Shown here: positions 16,417 through 24,335 of the stretch, piece after piece
How positions within the stretch are numbered: position 1 is the stretch's first letter
How the letters are laid out: each line of letters starts with the position of its first letter
Source: an uncultured bacterium
Lineage (GTDB): Bacteria > Bacteroidota > Rhodothermia > Rhodothermales > Rubricoccaceae
Direction of reading: 5' to 3'
DNA: 64,000 nucleotides
Assembly (NCBI GenBank): GCA_947493945.1
Contig: CANLSR010000007.1
Span: forward strand, 122,872 to 186,871
Translations under genes and position numbers: made by a program
The notes under the pieces: generated by a model
The model's input: only the letters and a program-made list of their open reading frames with translations
Database searches by the model: none
What the model was told of the DNA's origin: nothing

Positions 16417-17004
16417 TTAAGCGTCGTCTGGCGTGCGGTCGGCGACGGGCGCCCAGACCGGCTCGGCGACGCCGGACTGGTGGTTGACCCAGCGCGCGAG
16501 TGTGAACAGCAGGTCGGAGAGTCGGTTGAGGTACTGGATGGCCTCGACGGACACTTGCTCCAGCGCGGCCGTCTCGACCACCAGCCGCTCGGCGCGGCGC
16601 GAGACCGTCCGTCCCAGGTGCAGCGCCGCCGCGCACGGCGTCCCGCCGGGCAGCACGAAGTGCTTGAGCGGCGCCAGGTCGGCGGTGAGCGCGTCGATCT
16701 CGTCCTCCAGCGCCTGGACGTGGTGGGGCTCGATGCGTGGGACCGGGTAGCTCACGTCGCCGGGCGAGGCGAGGTCGCCGCCCAGCACGAACAGCTCGTT
16801 CTGGAGCCGCTGGAGCAGCCCGTCCGTGCGGACGTCGTGGGGCGAGCGCTCGTGGTGCGGAAGCGCGGCCCGGGCCATGCCCAGCGCCGCGTTGGCCTCG
16901 TCGACGGTGCCGTAGGCGGCGATCCGGGGGTGGCTCTTGGCCACGCGGCCGCCGCCGAACAGGGCCGTCGTGCCGTCGTCGCCGGTGCGGGTGTAGACCT
17001 TCAT
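16417..17004 (-). CDS. Corrinoid adenosyltransferase (PduO type)
   Basis: The enzyme transfers adenosyl from ATP to cob(I)alamin. The 195-residue protein has the PduO-type ATP-binding N-terminus YTRTGDDGTTALFGGGRV followed by YGTVDEANAALG, and later FVLPGGTPCAAALHLGRT, RRAERLVVE and YLNRLSDLLFTLARW. All are typical of this family and differ from CobA. It is 40 nt downstream of an ABC ATPase gene of the BtuD/FecE group on the same strand, suggesting import and use of corrinoid. Confidence 0.95.
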   Translation of the reverse strand: MKVYTRTGDDGTTALFGGGRVAKSHPRIAAYGTVDEANAALGMARAALPHHERSPHDVRTDGLLQRLQNELFVLGGDLASPGDVSYPVPRIEPHHVQALEDEIDALTADLAPLKHFVLPGGTPCAAALHLGRTVSRRAERLVVETAALEQVSVEAIQYLNRLSDLLFTLARWVNHQSGVAEPVWAPVADRTPDDA

Positions 17005-17044
17005 GGAATCGTTCGTCGGGGCGTGGAGTCGGGAGGCCCGCGTT

Positions 17045-17836
17045 CTACGGCCGGCTCGAGACGCCAAGATACCGGACCCGGACGCCCCCAGACTCCGCCG
17101 TCACGGCCGCCTCGACGCCGAACGCGTCGCGGAGCAGGCCGGGCGTCAGGACCTCGCCCGGCGGCCCGTCGGCCACCACCGTCCCGTCCGAGAGCACCCA
17201 CATCCGGTCGGCAAAGCGGGCCGCCAGCTCCAGGTCGTGGACGGCCGCGACCACCGTCCGCCCCTCGCCGGCCAGCGCCGCCAGCCGGCCCATCAGGTCC
17301 AGCTGGTGGCGGACGTCGAGGTGGGCCGTCGGCTCGTCCAACAACAGCAAGGGCGCGTCTTGCACGAGCGCCTGGGCCAGCGCCACGCGCTGCTGCTCGC
17401 CGCCCGAGAGCCGCGTCACCGGCCGGTGCGCCAGCTCCGTCAGGTCGACCGACGCCAGCGCCGCCTCGACGCGCTGGCGGTCGGCGCCGGCCAGGCGCTC
17501 GGCCCAGCCCAGCCAGGGCGCCCGGCCCAGCGCCACGACCTCGGCCGCCGTAAAGTCGACCGACAAGTCGGCCTGCTGGCGGACCAGCGCGACGGCGCGG
17601 GCGCGTTCCTTGGCGGGCCACGCGCGGACCTCTCGGCCGTGCAACGCCAGCGCGCCGTCGTAGGGAATTAGCCCGGCGACGGCGCGCAGCAGCGTCGTCT
17701 TGCCCGCTCCGTTGGCGCCGACCACGGCGATGCGCTCGCCCTCGGCCACGGCGAACGACACGTCGCCCAGCACGGGCCGGCCGGCCAGCGAGACCGCCAG
17801 CCGGTGGGCACGGAGAACGGGAGTCGGCGGGGTCAC
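17045..17836 (-). CDS. ABC transporter ATP-binding protein (BtuD/FecE/HmuV type)
   Basis: The 263-residue ATPase has Walker A GANGAGKTT, Q-loop RQQADLSVDF, signature LSGGEQQR, Walker B LLLLDEP and the His switch AAVHDLE. The pattern TAAEVVALGR and LAHRPVTRLSGGE places it among ATPases for iron-siderophore, haem or cobalamin importers. The neighbouring corrinoid adenosyltransferase makes cobalamin the best guess for substrate. No permease or binding protein is encoded beside it. The start is GTG. It is divergent from the lipoprotein gene at 17858, with a gap of only 21 nt. Confidence 0.93.
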   Translation of the reverse strand: MTPPTPVLRAHRLAVSLAGRPVLGDVSFAVAEGERIAVVGANGAGKTTLLRAVAGLIPYDGALALHGREVRAWPAKERARAVALVRQQADLSVDFTAAEVVALGRAPWLGWAERLAGADRQRVEAALASVDLTELAHRPVTRLSGGEQQRVALAQALVQDAPLLLLDEPTAHLDVRHQLDLMGRLAALAGEGRTVVAAVHDLELAARFADRMWVLSDGTVVADGPPGEVLTPGLLRDAFGVEAAVTAESGGVRVRYLGVSSRP

Positions 17837-17845
17837 GGAGGGCCG

Positions 17846-17853
17846 TAGGTTGG
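17846..17853 (+). promoter_or_regulatory. Candidate -7 box, 4 nt before ATG
   Basis: TAGGTTGG ends 4 nt before the ATG at 17858, the same geometry as at trpL and the alanine dehydrogenase gene, pointing to a leaderless transcript. No -33 TTG is evident. Confidence 0.45.
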
Positions 17854-17857
17854 GCGG

Positions 17858-18370
17858 ATGCCGACCATGCTACGCCTCTCGCTCCTGCTTGCGCTCGTGG
17901 TTTCCGCGTGCGACTCGGGCACCGCCGACAGCCAGCGCCTGTTCGAGGACCGCGCGCTGCTCTCGCCCGTCGAGGGCATCACGCGCGTCGATGCCGACGG
18001 CGTGGTTCGGGAGCGCGATCCGTCGGACTGGCAGATCGGGCCGCTGTACCGGGCGCGCTACGAGTTCGCCTTTCCGCCGTCGCCCAACCCGGTCTCGAAA
18101 AGCCAGGAGTCGCTGTCGTTCTCGCTCGCGGCGCTGGGCAGCACCGCCGGGACGCTCCAGGTGTCGGTGATTCAGGGAAACCGAGCGGGCGCGCTGGAGC
18201 TCGTGCCCGTAGAAGGCGGCCGCTGCCAAGTCACGACCAGCGCGCCGGTGTGCTCGCTCGACCTGTTCCCGAGCCAGATCGACTACACGAACACCGGAGG
18301 CCTGTACCGCCTGGTGATTCTCGATGGCCGAGGCATCGTCAGCTACGGCGATGTTCAGGTCAATCCATAG
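17858..18370 (+). CDS. Hypothetical lipoprotein
   Basis: The 170-residue product begins MPTMLRLSLLLALVVSACDS, a signal peptide with a lipobox ending at VSAC. The mature protein has no family I recognise; it is likely a small beta-rich domain (SLSFSLAALGSTAGTLQVSVI, GGLYRLVILDGRGIVSYGDV) with a pair of cysteines (GRCQV, PVCSL). An alternative start is the ATG at 17867. It is next to an unknown single-TM protein gene on the same strand, 25 nt downstream. Confidence 0.75.
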   Translation: MPTMLRLSLLLALVVSACDSGTADSQRLFEDRALLSPVEGITRVDADGVVRERDPSDWQIGPLYRARYEFAFPPSPNPVSKSQESLSFSLAALGSTAGTLQVSVIQGNRAGALELVPVEGGRCQVTTSAPVCSLDLFPSQIDYTNTGGLYRLVILDGRGIVSYGDVQVNP

Positions 18371-18395
18371 TTGTGGTTTTCCTCCTATCAGCAGT

Positions 18396-18830
18396 TTGAA
18401 GTCGAAGCGCCGCTGGATGTACTCTCTTGTTGCCGTGGCTGCTGTCGGAGCGTTTCTGATCTACGCTTCGCGCGACCAAAGTGACCGCCAGCAGGGAATG
18501 GCCAAGATGGAGGCGCTCGTCGGCGCGCCACTGTCGGTGCCCGTCTACCAATCGTCGAGTCTGCTCTGTCGTTGGAGAGACACCGCGCGATCGTGGTGGG
18601 TCTACCTCACGCTTCCGATCCCGAACCAGATGATGATGCGGTTCGAAGGTGACGTGTGGGCCTACTCCTTCGCTGCGGACTCAACGTATCGGCCACCAGC
18701 CGATAGCCCACTTCAACCGTCAGGGTCGGGCGGCTCATGGTGGGGTGCTGAGACAGCGGATGGTTGGCGGTACCACGTATGGGTCCATCCCGAGCGGGGT
18801 GGTACGCTAATCGCTCAACTCCTCCCATAG
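18396..18830 (+). CDS. Hypothetical protein with N-terminal membrane segment
   Basis: From a TTG start at 18396 the product has 144 residues and begins KSKRRWMYSLVAVAAVGAFL, a basic N-terminus and one membrane segment. ATG at 18417 is an alternative that would remove the basic residues. The rest is soluble with many Trp/Tyr residues (LLCRWRDTARSWWVYL, GGSWWGAETADGWRYHVW). I do not recognise a family. Its composition is less GC-rich than most of the window, which may indicate recent gain. Confidence 0.55.
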   Translation: MKSKRRWMYSLVAVAAVGAFLIYASRDQSDRQQGMAKMEALVGAPLSVPVYQSSSLLCRWRDTARSWWVYLTLPIPNQMMMRFEGDVWAYSFAADSTYRPPADSPLQPSGSGGSWWGAETADGWRYHVWVHPERGGTLIAQLLP

Positions 18831-18942
18831 CTCCGTCAACGAGCCTCCCAACTCGCCACCCGCTGGCAGCCCCCGTCCACGTGGCGGCACCTCCTGAACT
18901 CGCCGCCGACGAACGGCGCCAGCGGGGCGGTCGCAGCCAGCG

Positions 18943-21900
18943 TCAGCCGCCAGTGCGGGCCTGGAGCCGCTCGAAGTAGCGCTTGATCAAGTCCTGGTAA
19001 TCGGGCGCGTAGCCGCTCTCCAGCGCCCGGATCAGGTCGCCGCGGACGCGGTCGGCGGGGCGGGGCGCGCGCGGCGGGGCGGCGGGCGGAGGCGTGCGGG
19101 CCTGGCCGGCTTGGCCCTCGCGGCGCTCCTCGCGGCCGCGCTGGTTAACCGACCGCTCGGCCTCCAGCAGCTTTTCCAAGATCTGCTGCTGGCGCGGGGC
19201 CGTCCGCCGGTCGGCGCGGCCTCGGCGGAGCTCCTGGGCCGCCTCGCGCATCTGCTCCTCGACGCGTTGCATCCCGCTGCGCGCGTTGGGGTTGAGGCCG
19301 GTGCCGGCGCCCTCGCGCGCGCGCTGGAGCTGGCGGCGCAGGCGCTCCTGCTGCTCGGCGAGCTGGCGCATCCGCTGGCCCTCTTGGGGCGAGAGCCGCT
19401 CGCCGGCCGACTGGTTCAGCATCTGCTGGATGCGCTGGTTGAGCTGCTGCTGCTGCTGCCCGATCTGCTGCATCTGCTGGGGCGTGCCCTGGCCGCTGCC
19501 CTGGCCTTGCATCTGCTGGGCCTGGTCCTGGATCTGGTCCAGCACGTCCGCCAGCAGCAGGGCGAGCTCGTTGAGGTGCGACATCGCCGAGCGCTGGTGG
19601 CCTGAGGCGGGGCCGGAGCGCCGCTCGGCGAGTTGCTCCACGGCCTGGTCCATCTCGCGGCGGCCGTCGTCGGCGCGGCGGTCGATCTCGGGGCCGAGCT
19701 GGGGCACCGTCTGGGCCACGCGCCGCAGCGTGTCGACGACGGTGCGTAGGCCGTCGCGGAGCTCGCTCTGGCGCCGCGCCGCGCCGACGAGCGCCGGGTT
19801 CTGGGCGGGCGTCCGGGCCGTCGTGGTGGCCAGGGCTTCCTGGTCGCGCGAGATCGTGAGCACGTCTTCGAGGGCGCGGCGGAGCGCGGCCTGGTCCACC
19901 TTGTTCTGCTGGCCCTGCATCTGCTGGCTCTGCTGGCGCATCTGTTGGGCCATCTGGCGGAGCTGCTCCGACATCTCTTGCTGGCCGTCCTGGGCCTCTT
20001 GCATCTGGCCCTGCTCCAGCTGGTCGGCGTTGTCCTGCATCTGCTGGGGCAGGCCGGTCTCCGAGTCGAGCTGCTCCTGGACCTCTTGGACGCCCTCCTT
20101 GGGAGCGTTCGACATCTCCTCCAGCTGCTTCTGGAGCGCCTCCAGCTGCTCGCGCATGGCCTCGGCCTGCTCGCTCGCCTGGCGCTGCTCGCCCGCCAGC
20201 TGGTCGCGGTCGGCCTGGGTCGCGCCCTCGGCCTCGGCCTTCTCGGTCTCTTGCGCCAGCTGCTCCTCGGTCTCGGCCAGACTCTCGGCCCGACGGGCGA
20301 TGTCCTCCATCTCGACGGCCGCCTCCAGCCGCTTCATCAGCTCCATCGCGCGCTCCAGCCGACGGCGGAACTCCTCCTCGTTCTGGGCGGCCTGCTCGGA
20401 CTGCTCCAGCATGTCGCGCGTGTCGAGCTTCTCCATCGCCTGGCGCAGCCGCTCCAGCGCGTCGCGCAACTCGGGCGAGTCGAGCTCCTCCATCACCTGG
20501 CGCATCTGCTCGAACGTCTGCTGCGTCTGCGGGTCGACCAGCTCCGAGTTCTGCATCTGCTCCTGCAGGCGCTCCATCTGCTCCTGGAGCGACTGGGCCT
20601 GGTCGCGGAGCGCCCGCTGCTCGCGCATCAGCTCCTCGACCTGGCGGCGGTCCTCCCAGTCCGGCTCGGGCGACTGGCGGAGGTCCTGGCGCAGCCGCTC
20701 GAAGCGCTCGCCGGACTCCTTGGCCTGCTCCTGCATCCGGTCCAGCGTCTGGACCGTCGAGTCGCGGCGGGCGCCCAAGTCGTCCAGCCGGTCGGTGACG
20801 GTGGGGTAGCGGACGGTGAACAGCGGCGTCCGCGCCGTCTTGGCGCCGCGTCCGTCGTTGTCGCTCACCTGGCCGAAAAACTCGACCGTGTCGCCGGGCC
20901 GCGCGCCGGGGATCCGCCAGCCCAGGGCGACTTCTTGGTCGAGCGGACGCGTCCGGACACCCAGCGCCAGCCGCCGAGATCCGCCGGTCGAGCCGCCACG
21001 AGTCACGCGATACACCAGGCTGCCGCCGCGGAATCCAAAGTCGTCGGTGACGCGGAAGACCAGGCGCAGCGGCGCGTCGCCGAGCATTCCGTCGGCGCCC
21101 TCGACGAGCGCGATCTGGGGCGGCCCGTCGCTCAAGGTGCCCAGCGTGTAGCGCGCCGGGTCGGTGTTTTCGAGCCCGCCGGCCTTGAGGTGGACCGTGT
21201 ACGTGCCCGCGCCGCGCAGCCGGAACGCCCCGCGCGCGGACTCGCCGTCGATGCGCAGCGGCACGCGCTGGCGGCGGTCGTCCTCCCAGCGGATGTCGAG
21301 CCAGGCCGAGGTCGGCGCTGGGCCGCCGTGGCCGACCTGGACCTGGACCGCCGAGCCGGCCAGCCCAGTCGCGTCGCCGACGCCTTCGGGGAGCAGCCGG
21401 CTGGGTCGCCCGCTGTAGCCCGGAGGCGTCACGCGCAGCCGCACGCCACGCACCAGCGGCCGGTCGATGGCGCGGACGGTGTACCACGGGCTCCGCACGC
21501 CGTCGGCCATCACGCGGTAGCGCAGATCGGCGCGGACGGCCTCAAACGTATGCGAAAAGCCGCCGCCGTCTCCGGCCTGGACGCGGACGGTTTCGGTCGC
21601 GCGCTCGTCGGCGCGGCCCACCTCGAACAGGGCCGCCAGCGGCAACTCGCGACCGACGGGCTGGACCTGGACGGCGAGATCGGCGCCGCGTGTGACCTCG
21701 GCGTCGCCCGGCGTCACCTGGAGCTGGAAGGGCGCCGGGGGCGCGAAGTAGACGCCGGGCGCCATCAGCCGGCCCGCCGCCGCCGTCATGGTGGACGGCA
21801 GCAGCACGAACGCGGCGACGATGAGCGCCGCCGGCACGAACGCCCACCGCGCCGCGTGCCACACGGGCTCGAAGGCGCGGACGCGCTCGAACGGCACCTC

Positions 21901-22320
21901 CGCCACCTCGCGGCCGAGCGCGTCGAGGGCCGCCGCTTGCAGGCGGTCGCCGCCGCTGGCGTGTCCGTCCGCCAGGTCCAAGAACGTCGCCAGCCGGTCG
22001 TCGACGCCGGGGAAGTCCTGGCCGGCGCGGCGCACGACGGCCGCCTCGTCCAGTCCGGGAAGCGCGCCCCACATCCGCAAGAGCGGCACCGCGATCAACC
22101 CCACGACCAGCGCCGCCGCCAGCGCGACGACCATCCAGAACAGGGCCGTCCTCAGCTCGACGCCCAGCCACACGCCGGCCTCGGCCGCCAGCGCCACGGC
22201 GACGGCCCCGCCGACGACGCCCACCGTCACCAGCGCGCCGCGCGCCAGGGCCGCGCCGGTCAGGCGGCGGCGGACGGCGCGGAGCCGCCGGCGGAGCGGG
22301 AGGGCGGGGGACGGGCTCAC
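18943..22320 (-). CDS. Large DUF4175-like coiled-coil membrane protein
   Basis: The 1125-residue protein starts at GTG and has two membrane segments in the first 85 residues and a third near residues 165-185. A beta-rich region follows (about 200-500, with VTPPGYSGRPSRLLPEG). The C-terminal half is a long charged coiled coil rich in Gln, Glu and Met (repeated QQMQ, QLEEM, MREQLEAL) and ends with DLIRALESGYAPDYQDLIKRYFERLQ. The layout matches uncharacterised DUF4175/TIGR02302-type proteins known from proteobacteria and Bacteroidota. Function is unknown; an envelope scaffold is possible. A candidate -7 box TAGATTCC lies at 22340-22347 on the minus strand. Confidence 0.85.
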   Translation of the reverse strand: MSPSPALPLRRRLRAVRRRLTGAALARGALVTVGVVGGAVAVALAAEAGVWLGVELRTALFWMVVALAAALVVGLIAVPLLRMWGALPGLDEAAVVRRAGQDFPGVDDRLATFLDLADGHASGGDRLQAAALDALGREVAEVPFERVRAFEPVWHAARWAFVPAALIVAAFVLLPSTMTAAAGRLMAPGVYFAPPAPFQLQVTPGDAEVTRGADLAVQVQPVGRELPLAALFEVGRADERATETVRVQAGDGGGFSHTFEAVRADLRYRVMADGVRSPWYTVRAIDRPLVRGVRLRVTPPGYSGRPSRLLPEGVGDATGLAGSAVQVQVGHGGPAPTSAWLDIRWEDDRRQRVPLRIDGESARGAFRLRGAGTYTVHLKAGGLENTDPARYTLGTLSDGPPQIALVEGADGMLGDAPLRLVFRVTDDFGFRGGSLVYRVTRGGSTGGSRRLALGVRTRPLDQEVALGWRIPGARPGDTVEFFGQVSDNDGRGAKTARTPLFTVRYPTVTDRLDDLGARRDSTVQTLDRMQEQAKESGERFERLRQDLRQSPEPDWEDRRQVEELMREQRALRDQAQSLQEQMERLQEQMQNSELVDPQTQQTFEQMRQVMEELDSPELRDALERLRQAMEKLDTRDMLEQSEQAAQNEEEFRRRLERAMELMKRLEAAVEMEDIARRAESLAETEEQLAQETEKAEAEGATQADRDQLAGEQRQASEQAEAMREQLEALQKQLEEMSNAPKEGVQEVQEQLDSETGLPQQMQDNADQLEQGQMQEAQDGQQEMSEQLRQMAQQMRQQSQQMQGQQNKVDQAALRRALEDVLTISRDQEALATTTARTPAQNPALVGAARRQSELRDGLRTVVDTLRRVAQTVPQLGPEIDRRADDGRREMDQAVEQLAERRSGPASGHQRSAMSHLNELALLLADVLDQIQDQAQQMQGQGSGQGTPQQMQQIGQQQQQLNQRIQQMLNQSAGERLSPQEGQRMRQLAEQQERLRRQLQRAREGAGTGLNPNARSGMQRVEEQMREAAQELRRGRADRRTAPRQQQILEKLLEAERSVNQRGREERREGQAGQARTPPPAAPPRAPRPADRVRGDLIRALESGYAPDYQDLIKRYFERLQARTGG

Positions 22321-22498
22321 GGGTGGGCAGGTCGGGAACGGAATCTAGTGGCCAGCCGACCGCGAACGCAGCCGGCAATGCCGGATTGCCTCCCGCGCCT
22401 CGGCCGCTGGCGGCGCGCACCGGCGAGCCCGTGCTTTGGGCTCTGTGAGTTGGCGAAGCGAGGCGTGATCACACTGGCCACGGCTCCCATTCTCCACC

Positions 22499-22529
22499 CC
22501 GCCGTTCCCGCGTACGCGAGAATCCAGAG
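22499..22529 (-). repeat. 31-nt dispersed repeat, copy 1
   Basis: Its reverse complement (CTCTGGATTCTCGCGTACGC...) matches copy 2 at 25 of 31 positions. It contains the palindrome-like core CGCGTACGCG. Confidence 0.7.
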
Positions 22530-22630
22530 TGGCGAACTCGGAGGCGGACGATCCGCAGAGTCGCCAGAGGAAGACTAGCTGGATCGAGCGTCCGCCGCGC
22601 TGGCGGCCGACACAAGAGACGTTGCCATCA

Positions 22631-22661
22631 CTCCGGATCCCCGCGTGCGCGGGGACGACGG
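22631..22661 (+). repeat. 31-nt dispersed repeat, copy 2 (inverted)
   Basis: CTCCGGATCCCCGCGTGCGC... is inverted relative to copy 1, about 100 nt apart. Translation gives PACAGTT/VPAHAGIR-type peptides that are known from repeat elements in many proteobacteria. Confidence 0.7.
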
Positions 22662-22819
22662 CTGGTAGGGTGGCGTCGGCTGAGAGGTCGGCGCCGGGGG
22701 TCCACACCTTTGTTCAGATACGCGACGACAACGGCTCGTTGCGACCAACCGCCAGCGGGACGCGCGGGCGAACCCGGACGAGCGGGCGGGGTTGGCACCG
22801 GACCACGTTCCCACTTCCG

Positions 22820-24283
22820 ATGCCCGTCCTCCACGTCGCCGCCGAGTGCGCCCCCTTTGCCAAGGCCGGCGGGCTAGCGGACGTCGTCGGCGCGCTGCCC
22901 CAGGCGCTGGAGGTGCCGACGGCGGTCGTGCTCCCGTTCTACGGCGGGCTCGACGGCCGGCTGGCGGAGCGGGCGGGGGCGCTGGCGCGCGTCCACACGG
23001 GCATGGTCTGGCTCGACGGCTGGTTCCCGTTCGAGGTGTGGCGCTCCGACGCCATCTCGGACGAGGTGCCGCTCTACCTCGTCGCCGAGCCGGCCCACTT
23101 TGGCGACGACGGCGTTTACTTCCGGGCGTCCGACGGGGCGTGGTTCGAGCGCGGCGAGGTCCGCTACCTCGCCTTCCAACTGACGGTGTTGGACTGGCTC
23201 CGTTCGAAGAACACGCCGCTCGCCGGTCGAGGCCGCCAGCCCGACGGGCTCCACCTCCACGACCACCACACCGGCCTGATTCCGGTTCTCCTCCGCCACG
23301 ACCCGGCCAACGCCGCCGTCGCGGACCTGCCGACCGTGCTGACGGTCCACAGCGCCGACCACCACGGCGAGATCGGGTGGCCGGTCTGGGACTCGCTCGG
23401 CGTCGCCGTGCCGGACCGCGCGGCGCTCGACCACCTGGGCGTGGTCAACAGCCTAAAGGCCGGCGTCGGCCACGCGGACGCCGTCACGACCGTGAGCCCG
23501 ACGTATGCCCGCGAGCTGGTCGCTAGTCCCGAGCCGTCGCACGGGCTGGACTACGCGTTCCGGCTGGCCGGGGACCGGCTGGCGGGCATCGTCAACGGCA
23601 TCGACGCCGAGGTGTGGGACCCGGCCACCGACCCGCACCTGCCGGCGCCGTTCTCGGCCGACGACCTGCGCGGCAAGGCCGAGACCAAAAACGCCGTCTG
23701 CGCCGAGCTGGGCCTGGACGCCGGCCGGCCGCTGGCGGTGTTCGTCGGCCGGCTGACGCCCGAGAAGGGCGCCGAGGTGTTGGCGCCAGGACTGGCCCGG
23801 ATCCTGGACCAGACCGACGCCGCCGTGGCCGTGTTGGGCTCCGGCTACGCCGAGCACGAGGCCGCGCTGGGCGACGTCGCCAGCGGCGCGCCGGACGGCC
23901 GGATGTCGCTCACGCTGGCCTTCGACGAGGCGCTCGCGCACCGCCTGTACGGCGCCGCCGACCTGTTCCTGATGCCGTCACGGCAGGAGCCGTGCGGGCT
24001 GGGCCAGCTCTACGCCATGCGCTACGGCGCGCCGCCCGTCGTGCACGGCGTGGGCGGGCTGTGCGACACCGTCGAGCCGTGGGACGGCGCCGCGGGGACG
24101 GGATTCCGCTTCGGGGCCTTCGCGCCCGACGCGTTCGTGGACGCGACCCGCGCCGCGCTGGCGGTGCTCGCCGACGGCGACGCGCGGGCTCGGCTCCAGC
24201 AGCACGGGATGCGGCGCGACTCGTCGTGGGCGGCGTCGGCGCGGGCCTACGAGCGGCTGTACCGATCGGTGGACATTGGGTAG
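22820..24283 (+). CDS. glgA: Glycogen synthase
   Basis: This GT5 enzyme extends alpha-1,4-glucan from ADP-glucose. The 487-residue length fits the bacterial family. The ADP-glucose-binding N-terminus is HVAAECAPFAKAGGLADVVG; further motifs are LHLHDHHTGLIP, VTTVSPTYARE, IVNGIDAEVWDP, FVGRLTPEKGAEVL and the C-terminal PSRQEPCGLGQLYAMRYG. It is 52 nt upstream of glgC on the same strand, so the two form a glycogen operon. No glgB or glgP is in the window. Confidence 0.96.
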   Translation: MPVLHVAAECAPFAKAGGLADVVGALPQALEVPTAVVLPFYGGLDGRLAERAGALARVHTGMVWLDGWFPFEVWRSDAISDEVPLYLVAEPAHFGDDGVYFRASDGAWFERGEVRYLAFQLTVLDWLRSKNTPLAGRGRQPDGLHLHDHHTGLIPVLLRHDPANAAVADLPTVLTVHSADHHGEIGWPVWDSLGVAVPDRAALDHLGVVNSLKAGVGHADAVTTVSPTYARELVASPEPSHGLDYAFRLAGDRLAGIVNGIDAEVWDPATDPHLPAPFSADDLRGKAETKNAVCAELGLDAGRPLAVFVGRLTPEKGAEVLAPGLARILDQTDAAVAVLGSGYAEHEAALGDVASGAPDGRMSLTLAFDEALAHRLYGAADLFLMPSRQEPCGLGQLYAMRYGAPPVVHGVGGLCDTVEPWDGAAGTGFRFGAFAPDAFVDATRAALAVLADGDARARLQQHGMRRDSSWAASARAYERLYRSVDIG

Positions 24284-24335
24284 CGCGGCGGCGGCGGTCT
24301 GTCTCTACGTTTCCCGTCCTCGCTCACCCCACGCC

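Larger units (their letters stand above)
22321..22819. other. 499-nt intergenic region between divergent genes
   Basis: No convincing gene is seen. It holds the likely upstream region of glgA, a candidate -7 box for the DUF4175-like gene (22340-22347), single CCGCTGGCGG arms near 22410 and 22590, and an inverted pair of 31-nt repeats at 22499-22529 and 22631-22661. Short open frames here encode the repeat-type peptides DSRVRGNG and VPAHAGIR. Confidence 0.7.

Noticed and set aside
20000..20600. Apparent tandem DNA repeats of CTGCTGC/CATCTGCTG type
   Set aside because: They reflect Gln/Met-rich coiled-coil coding in the DUF4175-like gene, not a CRISPR or satellite; spacing is irregular.
19945..22578. 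877-codon plus-strand open frame opposite the DUF4175-like gene
   Set aside because: Its Leu-rich translation mirrors the CTG/CAG-rich coiled-coil coding strand; no recognisable family.
22345..22707. 120-codon minus-strand frame with peptides VPAHAGIR and DSRVRGNG
   Set aside because: These peptides are the translation of dispersed repeats, and the frame has no other protein-like features.
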